From contig JAFDXK010000001.1 in the NCBI GenBank assembly GCA_018267965.1, positions 744,001 through 808,000 on the forward strand: DNA of 64,000 bases, read 5' to 3'. The DNA is from Bacteroidota bacterium. GTDB taxonomy: Bacteria; Bacteroidota; Bacteroidia; Chitinophagales; Chitinophagaceae. The position numbers and the translations under genes are program-made. Each line of letters starts with the position of its first letter. The stretch's first letter is position 1. A model generated the notes under the pieces. It did no database searches and was not told the DNA's origin. It was given only the letters and a program-made list of their open reading frames with translations. Shown one piece after another: positions 52,487 to 61,340 of this stretch.

Positions 52487-53374
52487 TTACCAATTGCTTT
52501 CCCAGGAAAGCTTTTTTTGTAGCACTGAACCCGGGCGTACATCATACAAGGACACCGGTAATATAACTTGTGAAACCACCTCATTATTTACGAGTTTCCA
52601 TTGGGCAGGCCTGCCGGGAGGATTATTGTTGATGACCATTACAGGAGTGCCATTGCGTATTACGCTGCCTTTTGCATTATGTACCCAGCCATTTGCCCAG
52701 TTATAATTCCAGATAGCATCATATAGCGATGTGCGCACACAACCATGAGAAGCTGCTATGCCTATAGGTAAGGAATACTGGTGAACATGTATGCCGGGTC
52801 CGGCATAAAAATCATATACCCAGTACATTTCCCATACCTCGCCCGGTGGTGCTGCAGTTGATTTTTTATAATAAGCCCTCCAGTTGAAATTGTATCTGCC
52901 TGGGGGTGTCAGGTTGTTTTTCCTGCCAGAGGAAACTAAGCCCCAATGTACCAGTTTACCATATTCATAAGCACCGAATGTTTGGGTGAACTTATCTATA
53001 ATAAACAACTTGGGCAGTTGCAGTGCTGCAAGATATATAAAAGGGTATGGAGCGTAACTACGATAGTCGTACCGGAAGCTATCGGGTATAAATAATACCC
53101 TGCCTGCTTTCATATTATCATAGGTGATACGATTCGCAAGTTCGACGATATATCTGCGCTCATCATGATAAAAGCCGGGTATGCTGTCGATGTGCTGTTC
53201 TAATTGAGATAGTGTAGTGTAGGTATAAGGGTGCCATGCTGTTCTTTGTATACTGTCAATATCTCCGCATTGTGATGCCACTAACGGGGCTATAGCTTCC
53301 TGGTTTACGTAGCCTTGCGCTACGGAACTAAAGTTTGATGCCAGACAGAATAAAAGAATGATAATGTACTTCAT
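52487..53374 (-). CDS. L,D-transpeptidase (YkuD family)
   Basis: This 295-residue exported protein has a signal peptide ending NFSSVAQG. The YkuD catalytic domain (about 125-235) has LFIIDKFTQTFGAYEYGKLV at its start and the active-site motif SHGCVRTS with Cys212. Such enzymes form 3-3 crosslinks in peptidoglycan or attach proteins to it. About 60 residues follow the active site, including PVMVINNNPPGRPAQWK. It is followed in the genome by the kinase gene 95 bp away and preceded by hsp20 on the same strand. Confidence 0.9.
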   Translation of the reverse strand: MKYIIILLFCLASNFSSVAQGYVNQEAIAPLVASQCGDIDSIQRTAWHPYTYTTLSQLEQHIDSIPGFYHDERRYIVELANRITYDNMKAGRVLFIPDSFRYDYRSYAPYPFIYLAALQLPKLFIIDKFTQTFGAYEYGKLVHWGLVSSGRKNNLTPPGRYNFNWRAYYKKSTAAPPGEVWEMYWVYDFYAGPGIHVHQYSLPIGIAASHGCVRTSLYDAIWNYNWANGWVHNAKGSVIRNGTPVMVINNNPPGRPAQWKLVNNEVVSQVILPVSLYDVRPGSVLQKKLSWESNW

Positions 53375-53443
53375 GAAACGAGTGACTGGGAAAAAAGAAA
53401 GGGAGTTGTTACACCCCCTTTTCTTAAGTTACACCAAACCATT

Positions 53444-53887
53444 TTAATTCACCACAATATTTTTGCCCGATTGTTTTTTTGCTTCGTCTTTTTTAGGCAG
53501 TGTCAGTGTGAGAATTCCATTGTCGTATTTAGCGTCAATGTTATCTTTATTTACCGCATCAGGTAAAGTAAAGCTGCGGGAAAATGAAGTGTAGTTATAC
53601 TCTTTGCGATTATATTTTTTATCCTTTTCCTCTTTCTCTTCTTCTTGTTCCGCACTAATGGTCATCAGGTTGCCTTCTACATCTACTTTGAAATCATCTT
53701 TTTTCATGCCCGGCGCTGCCATCGTCACTTTGTAGTTGTCTTTCTCTTCTGAAATGTTAACTGCAGGAACAGTCAGTGTGCGTTCTAATAAGCCGCCACC
53801 ATCAAACCATTCATTCCACGGCTTGAAAAAATCATCAAATAATGCAGGAAAATTTTCTTTTGCTTTTGTTAAAACATTTGTTGTCAT
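53444..53887 (-). CDS. Hsp20/alpha-crystallin small heat-shock protein
   Basis: This is a 147-residue small heat-shock protein that holds unfolding proteins in a soluble state. The alpha-crystallin domain (about 35-140) shows VPAVNISEEKDNYKVTMAAP, GMKKDDFKV and DAKYDNGILTLTLPK. The start is the ATG complementary to 53885-53887 (MTTNVLTKAKE). The frame is open a further 16 codons but those are not family-like. An AAAAGGGGG stretch 6-14 bases before the ATG looks like a strong Shine-Dalgarno sequence, unusual in Bacteroidota. Confidence 0.93.
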   Translation of the reverse strand: MTTNVLTKAKENFPALFDDFFKPWNEWFDGGGLLERTLTVPAVNISEEKDNYKVTMAAPGMKKDDFKVDVEGNLMTISAEQEEEKEEKDKKYNRKEYNYTSFSRSFTLPDAVNKDNIDAKYDNGILTLTLPKKDEAKKQSGKNIVVN

Positions 53888-54012
53888 GATAAACCCCCTT
53901 TTGTTTTTTAGTGATTTGATTGCACAAAGAAACATTCCCTACAGCCTTTTATAAATGATAGAAGTCAATATTACCCTTGATTCATATCATGTTTTTCAGA
54001 TAAGAAGGGCAA

Positions 54013-54020
54013 TATGTTTG
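54013..54020 (+). promoter_or_regulatory. -7 element for the universal stress protein gene
   Basis: TATGTTTG is an exact match, 15 bases before the ATG at 54036, and excludes the earlier in-frame starts. Confidence 0.58.
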
Positions 54021-54035
54021 CAGAAAGGAATTGCT

Positions 54036-54848
54036 ATGAAAAAAGTACTCGCATTATTTGATGGCTTTCATTTTTCGGCCAACATGCTTGAATTTGCTAA
54101 TAAGCTCAACCAGTCGGGTAATATATTACTTACCGGGTTGTTTTTGCCTTCAATTGATTATACAGATGTTTTATTGTTATACGCAGGAGGCATGGTAGGC
54201 CCGTTGTCTATTCCTACGGTAGATACAGACCCCGCTGACATCAAAAAGAATATTGCCCTGTTTAAAGATTACTGTGTTCGCAATAATATAGAACATCGTA
54301 TTCATGATGAGATATATGATAATGTAAAGAAAGTAATAGAGCAGGAAAGCCTGTTTGCTGACCTGATGTTGTTAGACGGTACCAGCTTCTATAGCACATT
54401 GGGCAGTATTACACAAAATGAATACCAGGAAAGCATTGCCCGCAGAGCAGGATGCCCTGTAGTTATCGCTTCAAATAATTTCAGCGAACCCGAAAGCATT
54501 GTTATTGCCTATGATGGTACAGAATCTTCTGTGTTTGCACTCAAGCAGTTTACCTACCTGTTGCCCGAGTTATGTTCATTGCCTGCAGTAGTGGTATATG
54601 CTACTACTGACGAAAAAAATATACCTGATTTAGCAGGCATGGAAGAATTATGCTCAAGACATTTTAAGGACCTGACTTTCTTCAAGCTGGATGCTGACCC
54701 TAAACGTTACTTCAATACATGGATGATGGACAGAGGTAAAGCTATGCTGATAACCGGAGGATATGGTACAGGTGCCTTTATGCGGAAACATTTTGCAGAA
54801 GATGTCATTAAAGACCATCAACTACCTGTGTTTATTGCGCATAAATAG
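54036..54848 (+). CDS. Universal stress protein family protein (tandem UspA domains)
   Basis: This 270-residue cytoplasmic protein has two UspA-like halves: about 1-145 (MKKVLALFDGFHFSANML, RRAGCPVVIASN) and about 146-270 (ESIVIAYDGTESSVFALKQF, GKAMLITGGYGTGAFMRKHF). The glycine-rich ATP-binding pattern GxxG...G(S/T) is only partly kept in the last segment. The start is the ATG at 54036 because a -7 element lies at 54013-54020 inside the longer open frame. It is divergent from hsp20, so a shared stress response is plausible. Confidence 0.85.
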   Translation: MKKVLALFDGFHFSANMLEFANKLNQSGNILLTGLFLPSIDYTDVLLLYAGGMVGPLSIPTVDTDPADIKKNIALFKDYCVRNNIEHRIHDEIYDNVKKVIEQESLFADLMLLDGTSFYSTLGSITQNEYQESIARRAGCPVVIASNNFSEPESIVIAYDGTESSVFALKQFTYLLPELCSLPAVVVYATTDEKNIPDLAGMEELCSRHFKDLTFFKLDADPKRYFNTWMMDRGKAMLITGGYGTGAFMRKHFAEDVIKDHQLPVFIAHK

Positions 54849-54851
54849 CAA

Positions 54852-55601
54852 TCATTTCCATACTGTTCCAGCCCTTATGAACAGAGGTATCTTCAGTGCT
54901 TTCGCTTCACCTTCTTGCCAGTAATGTGCCAGTAATGGTTTGATGATTTCAACAGGGTCTTCATTATGCTGCCTGATATAATTTTGCACGCTTGACCATG
55001 AATGGAAATAACCCAGTATATGCTCGAATGTCCATTGTACAGTGATGGTAATATCAGGGTGTGGTAGTTCTTCAAAAGCCATTGGGATGGTTTTATATTC
55101 TTCATCCACCCAACGACGTTCTGGGTCCCAATATTTTCCCATTGTGTTGTATGTAAAGTCATCTACAATATGATTGATGCCCGAATCACTGCGAAAAGGT
55201 GCATAAGCCCAAGCTGCAAACAAAGCTCCATTTTTAGCCACGCGCTTAGCTTCTTTAAAAAAGGCATCGAAATCAAACCAATGCAAAGCAGTAGCTACAG
55301 TTATCATGTCAAAACTGTTGTCTGCAAAATGGGTATGCTCAGAGCGTTGCACACTATATTCGATATTCGGTTTTTGAATGGCGTGTAATATCTGTTGTTC
55401 GCTAAGGTCAGTAGCATAAACTTTATGAAAACGTTCTGCTATTCGAATTGCGTTTTGACCGTTGCCTGTACCGCAATCCCATGCTGCATGAAAGGCAGAT
55501 GTATGTTGAAAAAGGAAATCGTAAAGCTCTTCAGGGTAGGTGGGGCGATAAGCTGCATAGGTACCGGCTTGTTTAGAGAATAAGTCTTTGGCTTCTTTCA
55601 T
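54852..55601 (-). CDS. Class I SAM-dependent methyltransferase
   Basis: This 249-residue methyltransferase has motif I in AWDCGTGNGQNAIRIAERF (about 40-58), followed by VYATDLSEQQILHA and FDMITVATALHWFDFDAFF. The start MKEAKDLFSKQAGTYAAYRPTYPEELYD resembles the group of small-molecule methyltransferases related to trans-aconitate methyltransferase. The substrate is unknown. It converges on the universal stress protein gene with 3 bp between stops. Confidence 0.9.
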   Translation of the reverse strand: MKEAKDLFSKQAGTYAAYRPTYPEELYDFLFQHTSAFHAAWDCGTGNGQNAIRIAERFHKVYATDLSEQQILHAIQKPNIEYSVQRSEHTHFADNSFDMITVATALHWFDFDAFFKEAKRVAKNGALFAAWAYAPFRSDSGINHIVDDFTYNTMGKYWDPERRWVDEEYKTIPMAFEELPHPDITITVQWTFEHILGYFHSWSSVQNYIRQHNEDPVEIIKPLLAHYWQEGEAKALKIPLFIRAGTVWK

Positions 55602-55656
55602 GATACAATAAAGTTAAGGCATAGTGTTTTTGAGAGGTAAATATTATATTAGCTAT

Positions 55657-55962
55657 ATGAAGGATTGGCTTATAAGGCTCACTTATATAATTAGTATTGT
55701 TTGCTATTTTGTTGGAGCATTATTTAAAATACAACATTGGGTTGGTGGACATGATCTGTTGCTTATCGGGTATATCTCTTATGTAATATTTACCATTTTT
55801 GCCCTGATTGAAATTTATCAATCTACAAAGCCCACTTGGGAAAAAATCCTATGGACACTAACCTTTATTTTATTACTCGCTACAGGCATTTTAATATTGC
55901 TAATAGCAAATGCAGTTTTTTATATTCAATACAGGCGGAAAAGGCTGTTAGAAAGAAAATAG
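55657..55962 (+). CDS. Small GldL-like membrane protein
   Basis: This 101-residue protein has three hydrophobic segments (about 6-27, 34-55 and 64-86). The pattern VGALFKIQHWVGGHDLLLIG resembles the membrane part of the gliding/T9SS motor protein GldL and of many small orphan Bacteroidota membrane proteins; it lacks the long GldL C-terminal region. The ATG at 55657 is chosen over a GTG 11 codons upstream because the hydrophobic profile begins there. It is followed 4 bp later by a DUF4375-like gene, probably in one transcript. Confidence 0.7.
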   Translation: MKDWLIRLTYIISIVCYFVGALFKIQHWVGGHDLLLIGYISYVIFTIFALIEIYQSTKPTWEKILWTLTFILLLATGILILLIANAVFYIQYRRKRLLERK

Positions 55963-55966
55963 TTTT

Positions 55967-56476
55967 ATGAAGAGTTTATACTTACCCGAAGTTAAGGCAG
56001 AAGAATTTGAGGCAGCTATTGCAGCAGAGGATTCACAGATTTTTTGGGACTTATTGATTCAACCCCTGCACGAAGAGTTATTTCGCAGGCAGGATTTTAA
56101 TTTCCTGGATGATTTATCTGAAGGACAGCAATTACTCCTTTCTTATGATTATGTGCAGATGCAGGTGATGCAGGGAGGTTTTATTCAGCTGATACAAAAC
56201 GGTTATATTGGTTTATTGCCGACTATGCCGGGTTGGCTGCAAATCATCGGCGATTATGAAATGGCTAAAATAATAGATGATGTACTAAAGGTATATGTGC
56301 TGAATAAAGAAGAACTGGATAAGAAAACTACCGTAGAGGAGTTTGCACAGCTTTATAACGAGTATAAAGAGTTCGAGGCACTGGACGAGAAATTCAGAGA
56401 ATTAAATATGCCCACAACTGAAAAGCTATTGACCTATGCAAAACACCATATTGAGGAGTTTGTGAAACTGATTTAG
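55967..56476 (+). CDS. DMP19/DUF4375-like cytoplasmic protein
   Basis: This 169-residue acidic, helical protein has no signal peptide. The segment DYVQMQVMQGGFIQLIQNGY, followed by DYEMAKIIDDVLKVY, resembles the DMP19-like (DUF4375) fold, which occurs in stand-alone proteins and in some immunity-type proteins. No toxin gene is beside it. It is translated just after the GldL-like membrane protein and overlaps the convergent methyltransferase end by 4 bp. Confidence 0.68.
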   Translation: MKSLYLPEVKAEEFEAAIAAEDSQIFWDLLIQPLHEELFRRQDFNFLDDLSEGQQLLLSYDYVQMQVMQGGFIQLIQNGYIGLLPTMPGWLQIIGDYEMAKIIDDVLKVYVLNKEELDKKTTVEEFAQLYNEYKEFEALDEKFRELNMPTTEKLLTYAKHHIEEFVKLI

Positions 56477-57189
56477 CCTTTTTTGCCCGTTACCTCATAA
56501 TGCCCGCCTTTCCATACACCATCGTCTGATACGTGGTTGTCTATTTTATAGTTTGTAAACAGGCTTTGTTTCATCAGGGCATCCAGCTGTTTATGGGTCA
56601 TGTAATTGCTCTTCCACCTTTGGTCGAAAACCCGTTTCAGGCTACCCGGCATCAAGGGGTAGGCAGCCTCAGCCAGCTTGCGTTTCGTATTCTTCCTGAT
56701 GTCAAGATTTACTATAGTTGTAAAAAGTATGCCATTGATATTCAGTAAATTGTATAAATGATTTACCATGCCAAGGTCGAAAGGGGCATGCTCACCTAAT
56801 ACACCCACAGAGTAGATAAAATCAAACTTTTCATTGCCAAAGTCATAGTCGAACACATTGCCATGTATCAGCTTTATTTCCGGTATGTTTACCTCACTTT
56901 CCTTTACAGGGTGCTTGGCCATTTCCAGCATAGGGGCAGCCACATCTATGCCTGTAAGTTTATGGGCATTTTTGATAAGGTGGAAGTACCTGCCCGAACC
57001 ACAACCCACATCTAATGCACTAATGGGTTTGGTAAAAGACTTGGTAAGCCCTTCCAGTTTGTTCTTATAATGCTGATAAGTAGGAGCATTCATAAATTCC
57101 TCATCATAAGCACGGTACTTAGCAGAATATGCCTCGTCGTATAGGGTTACAGTTTTGTCCTCGTGTGATTTGAATTCGGTATTGGCCAT
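56473..57189 (-). CDS. Class I SAM-dependent methyltransferase
   Basis: This 238-residue methyltransferase has motif I ALDVGCGSGRYFHLI (about 59-73), motif II region KLTGIDVAAPMLEMAK and post-motif FDFIYSVGVLGEHAPFD. The C-terminal half contains YPLMPGSLKRVFDQRW and lacks recognisable extra domains. The substrate is unknown. Its stop overlaps the convergent DUF4375-like gene by 4 bp. Confidence 0.9.
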   Translation of the reverse strand: MANTEFKSHEDKTVTLYDEAYSAKYRAYDEEFMNAPTYQHYKNKLEGLTKSFTKPISALDVGCGSGRYFHLIKNAHKLTGIDVAAPMLEMAKHPVKESEVNIPEIKLIHGNVFDYDFGNEKFDFIYSVGVLGEHAPFDLGMVNHLYNLLNINGILFTTIVNLDIRKNTKRKLAEAAYPLMPGSLKRVFDQRWKSNYMTHKQLDALMKQSLFTNYKIDNHVSDDGVWKGGHYEVTGKKG

Positions 57190-57214
57190 GCTCTAAAATA
57201 AGAATAAATACCGC

Positions 57215-58636
57215 TTAGTGCACAATCGTAATGGTTTGTTGGTACGGCGCAATATCTTTTTCTGTAATTCTTAGTAAGTATATGCCTGACTGAATATTTG
57301 ATACGTCTATAGTTTCACGCTGCTTATTATTTTCTTTTTGAGAAACAAGCTGACCAGTGATATTGTACAAGGATATTGATTTATTGTTTGAATTACTTGT
57401 GTTGACATACAGAATATCTGATGCAGGATTTGGGTAAATACTTGGCTTAGGGATTGAGTTATTGGTTATATCTAAATAAGGCATTGGGCCGCATAGATAA
57501 CCCTTGTATACTCGAAGCATTGTTGTAGTATATGTTACAGGCCCGGAACCTATGGTCCATTCATAAAATATTTTGCCTAACCCCTTCTTGTATTGAATGT
57601 CCTTTTGATTTGGTTCGAAATTATTTACAGTTGGCCATGGATAAGTTATCCTATTTAATATTTGCTCGTAAAGACCTGTTATACAAAAACTAATATCATT
57701 TGGATTGTAGTAGTAAAAAAAGTTAGTTCCCCATTCTTCGGGCATGTACAAAGTATCTATAAATCTTCCTGTGTCAGTGATGGTAAGTGTATCATTGTGT
57801 ACACCTGTGCCACCTGGTGGCGGGTATAGTTGTTGATTACATAAGGTTCGAGAATATTCTATTGTGGAAGGATTTGTGCTGTCTTCTGCATCAATCGTAA
57901 TAAGGGTTTGGGTAGCATACATGTACTGATGGTCTACAAGGAATTCACTTAAGAATCTATCACCAACATTATAGTCATCAAACTCATAATAATGAGGATT
58001 GTCAAAATCCGAAAGTGTAAATGAAAGATTGCCTTTTGTCATTGACGAATTAGTAAATGAAGAAAGAAGATAGTCGGGTTTTCTATATGGAAACACGCCC
58101 AAATCAAAACCCCTGTAAATACCATGAGCTTTGCTTAATACCAGTTTTATATTGTTTAACGCGTCCCCTGTATTAATTCCAGTTGTCTTATAGCTTGTAA
58201 GTGTAATGACTTTTATACTGTCAATCACCGAAGCAATTGTGGCAGTATCAAGCTTTGTTACAGTAGCAGTATAATAGTATTGAGAAGTATCGTCAAAGAA
58301 TCTCCAAGAGTCACTTAATGCTGCTTGAGTTTTTATTACTACAGTATCACCGTATTGTGTAAAGAATAGGGTAGTACCATCTGGCTTTATTATGATTTTC
58401 TTGCCCACCCAACTGGCACCTGCGGAGTCTAACATTACATCACCTCTGTAGGAATGAAACGGATAATAAATAGTATCTGTACCTGCTGTTCTTACCGAGT
58501 CTATCCTGATGCCTTTCAGATAGTAAATATCATTTGTGAAATATCTTTTGATGGTTGGGTCAATGCAACGATAGTTTTGCCCATTGCAAACAGAAGCTGA
58601 GAACAGTAAGAATAAGAAGGGTATAAATAGCTTCAT
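57215..58636 (-). CDS. Secreted T9SS cargo protein of unknown function
   Basis: This 473-residue protein has a signal peptide ending SASVCNGQN. The middle region (about 25-385) has many short beta strands, numerous Tyr and Asp/Asn, and no catalytic motif that I recognise. The last 75 residues are a T9SS type A sorting domain (SIYPNPASDILYVN, LYNITGQLVSQKE, IQSGIYLLRITE). It should be exported to the cell surface or medium. A TAACTTTA sequence at 58652-58659 (minus) may be its -7 element. Confidence 0.8.
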   Translation of the reverse strand: MKLFIPFLFLLFSASVCNGQNYRCIDPTIKRYFTNDIYYLKGIRIDSVRTAGTDTIYYPFHSYRGDVMLDSAGASWVGKKIIIKPDGTTLFFTQYGDTVVIKTQAALSDSWRFFDDTSQYYYTATVTKLDTATIASVIDSIKVITLTSYKTTGINTGDALNNIKLVLSKAHGIYRGFDLGVFPYRKPDYLLSSFTNSSMTKGNLSFTLSDFDNPHYYEFDDYNVGDRFLSEFLVDHQYMYATQTLITIDAEDSTNPSTIEYSRTLCNQQLYPPPGGTGVHNDTLTITDTGRFIDTLYMPEEWGTNFFYYYNPNDISFCITGLYEQILNRITYPWPTVNNFEPNQKDIQYKKGLGKIFYEWTIGSGPVTYTTTMLRVYKGYLCGPMPYLDITNNSIPKPSIYPNPASDILYVNTSNSNNKSISLYNITGQLVSQKENNKQRETIDVSNIQSGIYLLRITEKDIAPYQQTITIVH

Positions 58637-58673
58637 AGGATTATTCTCTCCTAAAGTTAATATGTTATATAAT

Positions 58674-58701
58674 AAAAAACCGCAGCTATTAAACTGCGGT
58701 T
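58674..58701 (-). terminator. Intrinsic terminator after rpoD
   Basis: On the minus strand AACCGCAG/CTGCGGTT pairs around an 8-nt loop and is followed by a T run, 22 bp past the rpoD stop. Confidence 0.78.
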
Positions 58702-58723
58702 CTTCTATTATTTTTCTTTGGTA

Positions 58724-59581
58724 TTATCCAAGATAACCTTTCAGGGCATTGCTGTAACGCGCTTTTTGCAGGCGTTTAATAGCACGTTCTTTGATTTGGC
58801 GGATACGTTCTTTAGTCAGGTCGTATTTTTCACCTATTTCTTCAATGGTAGGACCATTATCGCCTTCCAATCCGAAATAAGCACCCAATATCTCTGCTTC
58901 GCGAACGCTCAATGATTTCAATATGCGTTTGATTTCATTACGCAATGAATCTTTCATTACATCATCATCCGTATCACTTGCACCTTCCAGTAAATCGCCC
59001 ATAGCTACATCTTCTGCTTCGTGTACCGGAGCATCTAATGAGGTATGACGTGTATTGCTGGTAAAGATGTTGGTAATTTCAGTTTCACTCATTTCCAGTA
59101 TCTCTGCCAGTTCTTCGGTAGATGGTTCGCGTTCATGTTCCTGCTCGAATGCAATAAATGCTTTATTGGCCTTGTTGTAAGTGCCAATCTTGTTTTGCGG
59201 CAAGCGAACTAAACGTCCCTGTTCTGCCAAAGCCTGCAGGATAGACTGACGAATCCACCATACGGCATAAGAGATAAATTTGAAACCTTTGGTTTCGTCA
59301 AAGCGTTGAGCCGCTTTAATTAAGCCGAGGTTACCCTCGTTGATAAGGTCACTCAGAGAAAGACCCTGGTGTTGGTACTGTTTAGCCACAGAAACCACGA
59401 AACGGAGATTGGCTTTTACCAGCTTCTCCAAAGCACGCTGGTCGCCCATGTGTATTTTTTGGGCAAGCGTAGTTTCCTCTTCAGGCGTGATCATTGAAAT
59501 CTTACTAATCTCCTGCAAATACTTCTCAACAGCCTGCGAATCTCGGTTGGTAATCTGGGTGGCAATTTTTAGCTGCCTCAT
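58724..59581 (-). CDS. rpoD: Primary RNA polymerase sigma factor RpoD/SigA
   Basis: This 285-residue factor has regions 1.2 (DSQAVEKYLQEISKI), 2 (LVKANLRFVVSVAKQYQHQG, FDETKGFKFISYAVWWIRQ), 3 and 4 (EEIGEKYDLTKERIRQIKER). Region 1.1 and the non-conserved insertion of proteobacterial sigma-70 are missing, the normal form for Bacteroidota housekeeping sigma factors. These recognise the TTG/TAnnTTTG promoters seen across this window. It is monocistronic, with a terminator just downstream. Confidence 0.96.
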   Translation of the reverse strand: MRQLKIATQITNRDSQAVEKYLQEISKISMITPEEETTLAQKIHMGDQRALEKLVKANLRFVVSVAKQYQHQGLSLSDLINEGNLGLIKAAQRFDETKGFKFISYAVWWIRQSILQALAEQGRLVRLPQNKIGTYNKANKAFIAFEQEHEREPSTEELAEILEMSETEITNIFTSNTRHTSLDAPVHEAEDVAMGDLLEGASDTDDDVMKDSLRNEIKRILKSLSVREAEILGAYFGLEGDNGPTIEEIGEKYDLTKERIRQIKERAIKRLQKARYSNALKGYLG

Positions 59582-59901
59582 AAATTATAATCGTTTTAAT
59601 ATTTACTATAGTGCTTGTTATGATTATAGACGTTTAAACTGTCTCTTTAGTTTGATAGTTTATGCCTTTTCACATAATTTTAATTTACCGCAAATTTTAT
59701 TCCGTTTTTGGGTCATTTTTAATATGTTATTAAAATAATGCCCCATGTTTCAGGCTAAAAGCAATATCAGCTTTATTCTCAAGAGTTTATGGTTTGTGTC
59801 TATACGGCAATAATCGATGAGAAAGCAGCTTTTCTGCGGAATGCAAAATTATATCGCATCTGTCAAAAATGCTACCTTTGCCGCCACATTTAACAATTGC
59901 T
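59582..59901. other. 320-bp divergent region between rpoD and the acyl-CoA dehydrogenase gene
   Basis: This is AT-rich DNA with no gene I can support. It contains a clear -7 element near its right end for the dehydrogenase. I see no convincing TAnnTTTG for rpoD within 100 bp of its start, so rpoD may use a longer leader or a variant promoter. Confidence 0.6.
59873..59880 (+). promoter_or_regulatory. -7 element for the acyl-CoA dehydrogenase
   Basis: TACCTTTG is an exact match, 21 bases before the ATG at 59902. It lies inside the longer open frame that begins at 59869. Confidence 0.62.
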
Positions 59902-61080
59902 ATGCAAAAAGACTTGTATCAACACCCGGATTATTACTTAGTTGACGAACTTTTGACAGATGAACACAAATTGATACGCGATAGTGTTCGCGCTTATGTA
60001 AAGAAAGAAATCTCTCCTATTATAGAAGAATATGCCCAGAATGCAGCCTTCCCTAAGCAAATCATCAAAGGTTTGGGTGAATTAGGTTGTTTTGGTCCTT
60101 TCTTACCTGCCAAATATGGCGGCCCTGGCCTTGACTATATTTCTTACGGTATCATGATGCAGGAACTGGAACGTGGCGACAGTGGTATCCGTTCTACAGC
60201 ATCTGTACAGGGCTCATTGGTAATGTTCCCTATCTACAAATTCGGTAGCGAGGAGCAGAAGATGAAATACCTGCCTAAACTGGCAACGGGCGAACTGATG
60301 GGTTGCTTTGGTTTGACAGAACCTAACCATGGTTCGAACCCTGCAGGTATGCTTAGTAATTTTAAAGATGCGGGCGACCATGTGATACTCAATGGTTCTA
60401 AGATGTGGATATCGAATGCTCCATTTGCAGATATAGCTGTTGTATGGGCTAAGGACGAAGCAGGGGATATATATGGTATGATACTGGAGCGCGGCATGGA
60501 AGGTTTCAGTACGCCGGAAACACATGGCAAGTGGTCATTGCGTGCATCGGCTACCGGTGAATTGGTGTTTGATAATGTAAAAGTGCCTAAGGCAAATATA
60601 TTACCTGGAGTAAAAGGGTTGAAAGGGCCTTTGACTTGCTTGTCTAGTGCTCGTTATGGTATAGCATGGGGTGCATTGGGATGTGCCATGGATTGCTACG
60701 ATACAGCGTTACGTTATGCGCAGCAGCGTGAACAATTCGGCCGTCCGATAGCAGGTTTCCAGTTGACACAGAAGAAATTGGCAGAGATGATTACAGAAAT
60801 CACCAAAAGCCAATTACTCAACTGGCGTTTGGGTGTATTGCGTGACCAGGACCGTGCAACACCTGCACAGATATCTATGGCTAAACGTAACAGTTGCGAT
60901 ATAGCACTGAAAGTAGCACGTGAAGCAAGACAGATATTAGGTGGTATGGGTATAACAGGAGAGTTCAGCATTATGCGCCATATGATGAACCTGGAGTCTG
61001 TTGTTACCTATGAAGGTACACATGACATACACCTGCTGATAACTGGTATGGATGTAACAGGATTGAATGCGTTTAGTTAA
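59902..61080 (+). CDS. gcdH: Acyl-CoA dehydrogenase, glutaryl-CoA dehydrogenase type
   Basis: This 392-residue flavoenzyme has the N-terminal helical domain, the FAD-contacting GCFGLTEPNHGSNP and KMWISNAPFADI, the RYAQQREQFGRPIAGFQL helix, and the catalytic base in VVTYEGTHDIH (Glu371). The VTYEGTHDIH placement and the N-terminal QHPDYYLVDELLTDEHK-like start match glutaryl-CoA dehydrogenases, which oxidise and decarboxylate glutaryl-CoA to crotonyl-CoA in lysine and tryptophan breakdown. A frame from 59869 would add 11 residues that encode the promoter. A terminator follows. A related short-chain acyl-CoA dehydrogenase is the alternative. Confidence 0.9.
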   Translation: MQKDLYQHPDYYLVDELLTDEHKLIRDSVRAYVKKEISPIIEEYAQNAAFPKQIIKGLGELGCFGPFLPAKYGGPGLDYISYGIMMQELERGDSGIRSTASVQGSLVMFPIYKFGSEEQKMKYLPKLATGELMGCFGLTEPNHGSNPAGMLSNFKDAGDHVILNGSKMWISNAPFADIAVVWAKDEAGDIYGMILERGMEGFSTPETHGKWSLRASATGELVFDNVKVPKANILPGVKGLKGPLTCLSSARYGIAWGALGCAMDCYDTALRYAQQREQFGRPIAGFQLTQKKLAEMITEITKSQLLNWRLGVLRDQDRATPAQISMAKRNSCDIALKVAREARQILGGMGITGEFSIMRHMMNLESVVTYEGTHDIHLLITGMDVTGLNAFS

Positions 61081-61106
61081 TAGTCGTCATTTCTAAATAA
61101 GATACA

Positions 61107-61134
61107 TAAGCCTGCTGAAAAGCGGGCTTTTTTG
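61107..61134 (+). terminator. Intrinsic terminator after gcdH
   Basis: AAGCCTGCT/AGCGGGCTT pairs with one G-T wobble around GAAA and is followed by seven T. Confidence 0.82.
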
Positions 61135-61143
61135 TTCAAGTTT

Positions 61144-61184
61144 GTTCACGTTGTTCAAGTGCTTAAATGAATGAACAAGTGAAC
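61144..61184. repeat. Hairpin repeat family C, copy 1
   Basis: The left arm GTTCACgTTGTTCA (61144-61157, one bulged G) pairs with TGAACAAGTGAAC (61172-61184). It lies directly after the gcdH terminator. Confidence 0.7.
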
Positions 61185-61340
61185 TCTGATACTTAATCTC
61201 AAGAATAAGTTATTGTAAACTCTTGTAGTTAGTGTATTGATTATCATATAATATCCCTTCATTAACATTTGACTGGTGAAAACACTGGTGCTTTCTGCAT
61301 TTAGTTGTAGTAGTTTTCCCGTTCACCAAAAAACAATTTT

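Noticed and set aside
59869..59901. Earlier ATG for the acyl-CoA dehydrogenase
   Set aside because: The added codons are the -7 element TACCTTTG and its surroundings; the family-like N-terminus begins at 59902.
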